Part shown: one piece after another, positions 59,362 to 64,000 of the stretch
Position numbering within the stretch: position 1 is the stretch's first letter
Layout of the letters: each line of letters begins with the position of its first letter
Source of the DNA: Moniliophthora roreri
Lineage: Eukaryota > Basidiomycota > Agaricomycetes > Agaricales > Marasmiaceae
Reading direction: 5' to 3'
NCBI GenBank assembly: GCA_001466705.2
Contig: LATX02000123.1
Span: 62,001 to 126,000, forward strand
Length of the DNA: 64,000 nucleotides
Program-made: the position numbers and the translations under genes
Notes under the pieces: model-generated
Databases searched by the model: none
What the model was told of the DNA's origin: nothing
Seen by the model: only the letters and a program-made list of their open reading frames with translations

Positions 59362-61604
59362 TCAAAGGTCGTCAAAGTCGTCAAGGTCCTTCAAGCGTGG
59401 GCTTTCGGGCACGTTGCCATCCCACTCATTGGAGAGCTTGAATTGCAGGTCGACATCGACCTCCATATCTGGGCTTGTCGCGGAGTGGGGTTCACAGGAA
59501 GCCTTTCTTAACTCGGAATCCAAGGTCGCCTGGTCACCGAAATCCAACACCGAATCTGACGATTCATCCACGTCCATTGGAAAATCCTTCTTTCTCGCAT
59601 CCACCTCATCCTCAACCTCCTCGTCGCTATCCTCCTCGTCGCTATCATCAGGCCAATAGTAATCAATGTCGAACTTGGCCCCATTACGTGCAGTCCACTT
59701 CCACAACCCAACAACCAACAACCTCACTCTTACACCATCTCTCCGACATCCCAGACAATGCTTTTGATCGCCTCCTCGTAAATAAGTCGAGAAGGTAGTC
59801 CCACTAGCACAAGCAGACCGATTATGTGTCTCGCACAAACTCCGAAGCCTGCCCCCTATCCGCTGAGCAACTCGAAAATAGTTCCAATGTAAACCACTTC
59901 CCAAGCGACCCTTTTCATCGGAATGAACGTGATCGACGTGAGCGAAATCTGTGAAGCAGAGACCGTTTTCCTCGGTCAGGGCTTCGCGAGCAGGGTTCAA
60001 CGACGATGCGAAACGTGGTGCGTATTGTTGCCCGCGTCTTCTTTGAATGTTGAATTGTGCGATAGCGTCGTACTTCAGGGCTTGTTGGAGAGGGTCGGTA
60101 AGGAAGATCCGCTGATCCTCAATGTGACTCTCGTGACTGATAGTACGGCGAGGCTTGGGAACTCGGACGGGGAGTGGGGTAGAGGAGACAGTGGGAGCCG
60201 CGGCAAGGGTGGTGAGGGGTATGTTCTCGGATGGAGAATCCACTGAAGCGAAACTCCGCAAGTTCAGACCCACTGGTTCGAGTTCAACTTGCGGACTGAG
60301 CTTTTTTGAGTGCCTAATATTGGATCCATTTGAGTCTCGAAGAACAAAGCTCGAAGGCTTGCTCGAGGATCCTACGGGTAATGTGAGCAGGTTCAACACC
60401 TGATCCGGGTTAACGCGATCGCCCCGGTCCAGGAGCATAACAGGGTGTTCGGCATCACCGACTCGTCGCGTCGACTTGGGCGCCAACTCGGTGTCCTGAC
60501 ACTGACGCGTATGGCGCTCAGAACCAATAGCTTTAGGAACCGCGTGACCCAACGACTTTGATCTAGAAGATGCAGATGGTAGTGGTACTGGTGCTATACG
60601 AGGCGAAGGTGGAGCAGAGGATGTTGAAGCATCCAGTCCGGGAGTCATGGTCCTCGACCTGGGAAGGATCTCATCCTGGATTCTAGGGTACTTGTTACCG
60701 ACATGAACCTCGACAACAGACGCCTGGCGAGCGTACCCGAGTTCAACATGCGGTGATGCCAGCGGTGAAGAACCATCCAGCACATAGGAGGCTAGTGTAG
60801 AGCCACCACTTTTCCTGGCATTCGCATCGTCCTTACCAACGATCTGCCAAAGGTCTTGAGGGGAGGTATGTATCCTAGGCATTCGTGGTGAAGCAGTACG
60901 AGAACGGTTATAGATAGGTTTCCTGAATTTTCCGCGTGACGAGGTTCGGGAAGTGTTTTCCTTGGTGGTATTGCTTGGATGATTAATCGTGGTAGAGTGG
61001 GTATCCTTTCCTGTCATATACAACCAACCATAGGACCAGGCGCAATTGACAATTGGGGAGCACAAATACCTTGTTGTGTTAAGGATGAAGAAGGGGACAA
61101 TTGGGTTGATGGTTGGTGCGATGTCGCGGTAAAAGAAGCATGAGGCATGATGGAACCTACAAAAAGAATCGCAAATTGTCAGGCGAATTCTGCCGTAAAA
61201 CAAGGGAGAATATAACGTCTCTGATGTGAGTAGCTGTGCACAATGTAACGATGGAAAAGGAGAAGCAACAAGAAAAAAAAAAAAACAAAGTGCGGATTTC
61301 ATGGGGAGGAAACAAAGGATAAATATGAAGCATAGCAACGCTTACCTCCAAGACCAGTAACTGTTCCATGCGATCCTATATTGCCTCCTACAGCATTAGT
61401 ATCTTCATCCATATACTGCGCCTCTGAATCGACTTCATGACCAGAACGAGTCTTGTTCTCCTTGCTGAGGAAGGCGCTTTTCGGAGATAACGTCAGCGTC
61501 GCCGCTGAGAGTGGGGTAATATCGAAGGAATGAGGGAAACTTGGAAGGCGAGAGTGGAAAGGATGAACATGGAACGGGGATTGGGCTGGAAAGGTTGCAA
61601 TCAT
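59362..61604 (-). CDS. unrecognised protein with Cys/His patch and acidic tail
   Basis: Family not recognised. The model starts at the ATG at 61604 (MIATFPAQSPFHVHPF). It has two upstream exons, ending ...TVTGLG and ...SPSSSLTQQG, joined to the long last exon at GKDTHSTTINHPS. The first two thirds are Ser/Pro/Thr-rich and basic (SRGKFRKPIYNRSRTASPR), likely disordered. A conserved-looking block follows: DPLQQALKYDAIAQFNIQRRR, LCFTDFAHVDHVHSD, IGGRLRSLCETHNRSACA and GGDQKHCLGCRRD. Two CxxC/CxH-like pairs there could bind metal. The C-terminus is strongly acidic (DDSDEEDSDEEVEDEVD) and ends DDFDDL at 59362. A nuclear role is possible but unproven. In the middle exon the Ser/Thr/Gln frame was preferred over the hydrophobic one. 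Confidence 0.7.
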
Positions 61605-63744
61605 AGGTGGACTCGAGGTGGACTCGAAAGGGAATTATGTTTCTGTACACTTCTTTACTTATACGCAGCGGGTTGGAGAAGATGCTAGAACACAACAATT
61701 GTTCGTTTCCGGAACCGCCTGGCCAGGCACGGTCAAAGTGGCTCGGGAACTCTGGGTCGTGGAGCAAATGGGTCTGGTGTGCTGCTGACAGCGTCCGATT
61801 TACTCAGGCGCCGCCGTGGTGTAGAAGGCCGAGTTATTCTATTGTCACCGCCTGGGCCGTGCTTGTTGAATCACGAAAAAGCCGATAGGAAGACGGGGGG
61901 TCGATTATGTTAATGTATAAGCGAAAGGGGATCTAAGTGAAGTATCGTACGACCGTCTTTGCAAGAAATTGTGCATTCTCGTGCACATTCGAATCATCTG
62001 CTAACGGTGTGCCAACGCACATGGACAAGTCTAGTCAATTCTGACTGTCTGCTGTGGACGATATAGAAGTCTGTATTTGAAGATGGTGCCGGGTGGAAGT
62101 GCGGAGAGAAAGGCTGCCATATGGGGATTTGCGGTAAACATCCAGAAAGGCAATCCCGACCCTGCAACACCACGCAGCTTCTGACTTCGTCGTGTGACCT
62201 TGTGACTCTAATAGAGTCATCTCAACATGAGGCTACGAAATATGGAACGGGACATGCATTCTCACAGAGGCTGTTGCAAAGGGTCAACTTTGTCAATTTG
62301 AATTCCAGCGTTAAAAACGGTGCGTACCGCAGTACCTTCACGGCTGCAGTGCTTCGGGCTTCCCATGCAATATCGATGGCAGTTGAAGCGTTGACGCGTC
62401 AAGCATCTTCAGGTGGATTATGACGCAACTATAGCTGGACAACTCCGAGCCCAAGTAATCAATGTCCTTTCCGGCAACTTTGAAGTAGGTTGCGGCACGA
62501 CTTGGCGTATTTGGAAAATGAGTAAGCTCCTGGAAGACGTAACGAAAATGTGAACAATTTTCATCTCATACCATTCTCTACATTCACAATTCCTCCGACT
62601 CGATGACATCTAAAGCGACCTACAACCTCCGAATCCCAAATGGTGTCCCGAGCGAACAGATATTCCGTTTGTAGCCAGTCACTTTTACAGTTTCTGTCTG
62701 TATCGATGGCGAACTACCCATTTACATTTAAAATCTGCTTAGAAACCAGGCCGGTGTCGGCGACCAAGATCCAGACGATGTTACGAGGATGTTCTTGGCG
62801 TATCGAGTATTCGGTGACATTCGGGTGTGTAGCCTTGAGTGGATGTCAAAACGAGGAGGATCTCGATTCTTGGGTGAATAATGTCGCGTCGTGTCCCCGG
62901 AGACGCTCGGCGATATCTAGTCCCTGCTGGGTGTGCTTCTGGGCTCCGGCCGTTTGGCAAATCGCATCTTAAAGATTGGGCGGGTACGTGAGGGAGTATA
63001 TGGAAGCGAAATCGAAAGTTTTGGGAGAGAACATAGGTGGTTATAGAATGGGAATTCGGCTTCAATATCGATATCCTAGCACTCGGTACAGTTGATGAGG
63101 TGCGAATCTGAGCGAATTCGTAAAAGTGTTTATTGGATCTCAATTTGGAAATGTACATACCAGACCAGCAGGTAATGTTCCTGGGCATGCTAGCATGAAG
63201 ACACTTAGCAATTCTCTGCTTTTCTGGCAGCCTGTGAAAGGATGGGCGTTGACCATGTCAGAATGTCGAACTGCACATTCACCTCTAGCATAAGATACCA
63301 TAAGGTACTATCGATATTTGCGTATTTCTCCGGCGGATTTGAGTCCTTGAACAGATAAATCATCGGGGTTGCGAGCAGGAAAAGGGCGTGGGAAGCACGC
63401 GGCACGCAGCATCTTTCGGGAGACGTTCACCATCGAGCTTGAAGCCTGTAAGTTGTACCCGTATCGACTTACTCTTTGATTTTGGGACATGTGTCGCTCA
63501 GAAACAGGATATCACGAAATTAAAATTGGAAGAGCCTCCGTTATAAAGTCATTGAAGACATTCCAAGGAAGAGAAGGCACACGTCTCAAATGGACGCGAC
63601 AGCTTGCCGGCGTCCGTCGAAATTATTTCCATCCATGAGGCAGCAGGTTGCTATTTGGTCTACGGCAAGGAATGAGGAGAAGCTTACAAACGACCACAAC
63701 CTCTTTACACCTCCTTCTCAGAACCCAACTCGGTGGATATCGCG
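61605..63744. other. long gene-poor region
   Basis: Over 2 kb without a gene I can support. Minus-strand frames at 62781-63188, 63205-63405 and 63308-63490 lie downstream of a TATA-like TTTATAA (63541-63547, minus). They might be exons of an unrecognised gene, but the joins needed are not clean (one would require a 27-bp intron). No repeat or RNA gene is recognised. Confidence 0.45.
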
Positions 63745-63752
63745 TTTAAATA
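63745..63752 (+). promoter_or_regulatory. TATA-like element of the right-edge gene
   Basis: TTTAAATA lies about 76-83 bp before the ATG at 63828, with a C-rich leader between them. Confidence 0.4.
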
Positions 63753-63827
63753 GGCGAGCTTAGATTCCCCCACCCCCTCACAATCGGGCTATCGCAGGTA
63801 GTAATATTTTTGTCCTTAACCGCCATA

Positions 63828-64000
63828 ATGCACATATTTGACGTTCTCGCTCGGCCTTCGGTTCCGTCTGATACTCAAGTTACCTATATAGGACTCACTA
63901 CCCCAGGAGTACCATTTCAGGCCCAGAGGTCTTACACAGGATCACCCCGTCACACCGGCCGCGGGAAGGTCGAAGCTTCTGCCAATCTTGAATTGATTAT
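63828..64000 (+). CDS. 5' end of a gene cut by the right window edge
   Basis: From the ATG at 63828 the frame is open for all 57 remaining codons. It begins MHIFDVLARPSVPSDTQ and later has Arg/Gly/Ser-rich sequence (SYTGSPRHTGRGK). A TATA-like box and a CCGCCATA leader precede the ATG in a plausible arrangement. No domain can be read from this fragment, and an intron within it cannot be excluded. Confidence 0.45.
   Translation, partial: MHIFDVLARPSVPSDTQVTYIGLTTPGVPFQAQRSYTGSPRHTGRGKVEASANLELI

Noticed and set aside
61275..61290. Poly-A run on the plus strand as a retroposon tail
   Set aside because: It is the polypyrimidine tract of an intron of the minus-strand gene; no target duplication or retro-copy is seen.
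62781..63188. 135-codon minus frame
   Set aside because: Low-complexity Arg/Ser/Thr composition, no motif, and joins to neighbouring frames are not clean.
1..64000. tRNA, rRNA, CRISPR or a large transposon
   Set aside because: No cloverleaf B-box context, rRNA segment, regular spacer array or transposase/reverse-transcriptase frame was found by eye on either strand.

Overview
The window looks like a compact genome of a filamentous basidiomycete (Agaricomycetes). The genes are dense, on both strands, and broken up by many short (about 48-65 bp) GT-AG introns. The gene set is fungal: Sec9, Mex67, Alg2, Vps39, SPT2, an HsbA-like surface protein, a SUR7/PalI-like membrane protein and an M35 deuterolysin. 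Many small reading frames in the window are exons of these spliced genes. No rRNA, tRNA, CRISPR array or intact transposon was recognised.

Layout. 1-10 kb: an AT-hook/Myb-like gene cut by the left edge (-), a DUF1295 membrane oxidoreductase (+), an HsbA-like secreted protein (-), a decayed cytochrome P450 (-), and a 699-residue four-to-five-helix membrane protein with a disordered tail (-). 10-16 kb: ALG2 (-) and VPS39 (+) are divergent from a 116-bp shared promoter. 17-27 kb is metabolic and accessory: a secreted-type lactonase propeller (+), an NCS1 nucleobase/hydantoin permease pseudogene (-) divergent from a large, intact hydantoinase/oxoprolinase-DUF917 gene (+), and a secreted M35 zinc protease (-). 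28-37 kb: SUR7/PalI-like, SEC9, MEX67 and an ankyrin-repeat protein, all on +. 37-43 kb: a large unrecognised protein and a RecQ helicase (-). 44-50 kb: a 15-exon type-B carboxylesterase and a DENND6-like DENN protein (+). 49.7-58 kb: WDR24 (GATOR2/SEACAT), SPT2 and an MFS transporter, all on -. 59-61.6 kb: an unrecognised acidic-tailed protein (-). A long gene-poor stretch follows, and a gene that appears to start on + at 63828 runs off the right edge.

How the genes work together. Most are housekeeping and independent: vesicle fusion (Sec9, Vps39, DENND6-like), nutrient signalling (WDR24), mRNA export, chromatin and N-glycosylation. The one block that reads as a functional unit is the lactonase, NCS1 permease and hydantoinase region. 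There the transporter has acquired stop codons and a frameshift while the enzyme next to it stays open over about 3.6 kb. Exon boundaries were inferred by eye from GT/GC...AG signals and frame continuity; no search or transcript data were available. I did not find a clearly new multi-gene system.
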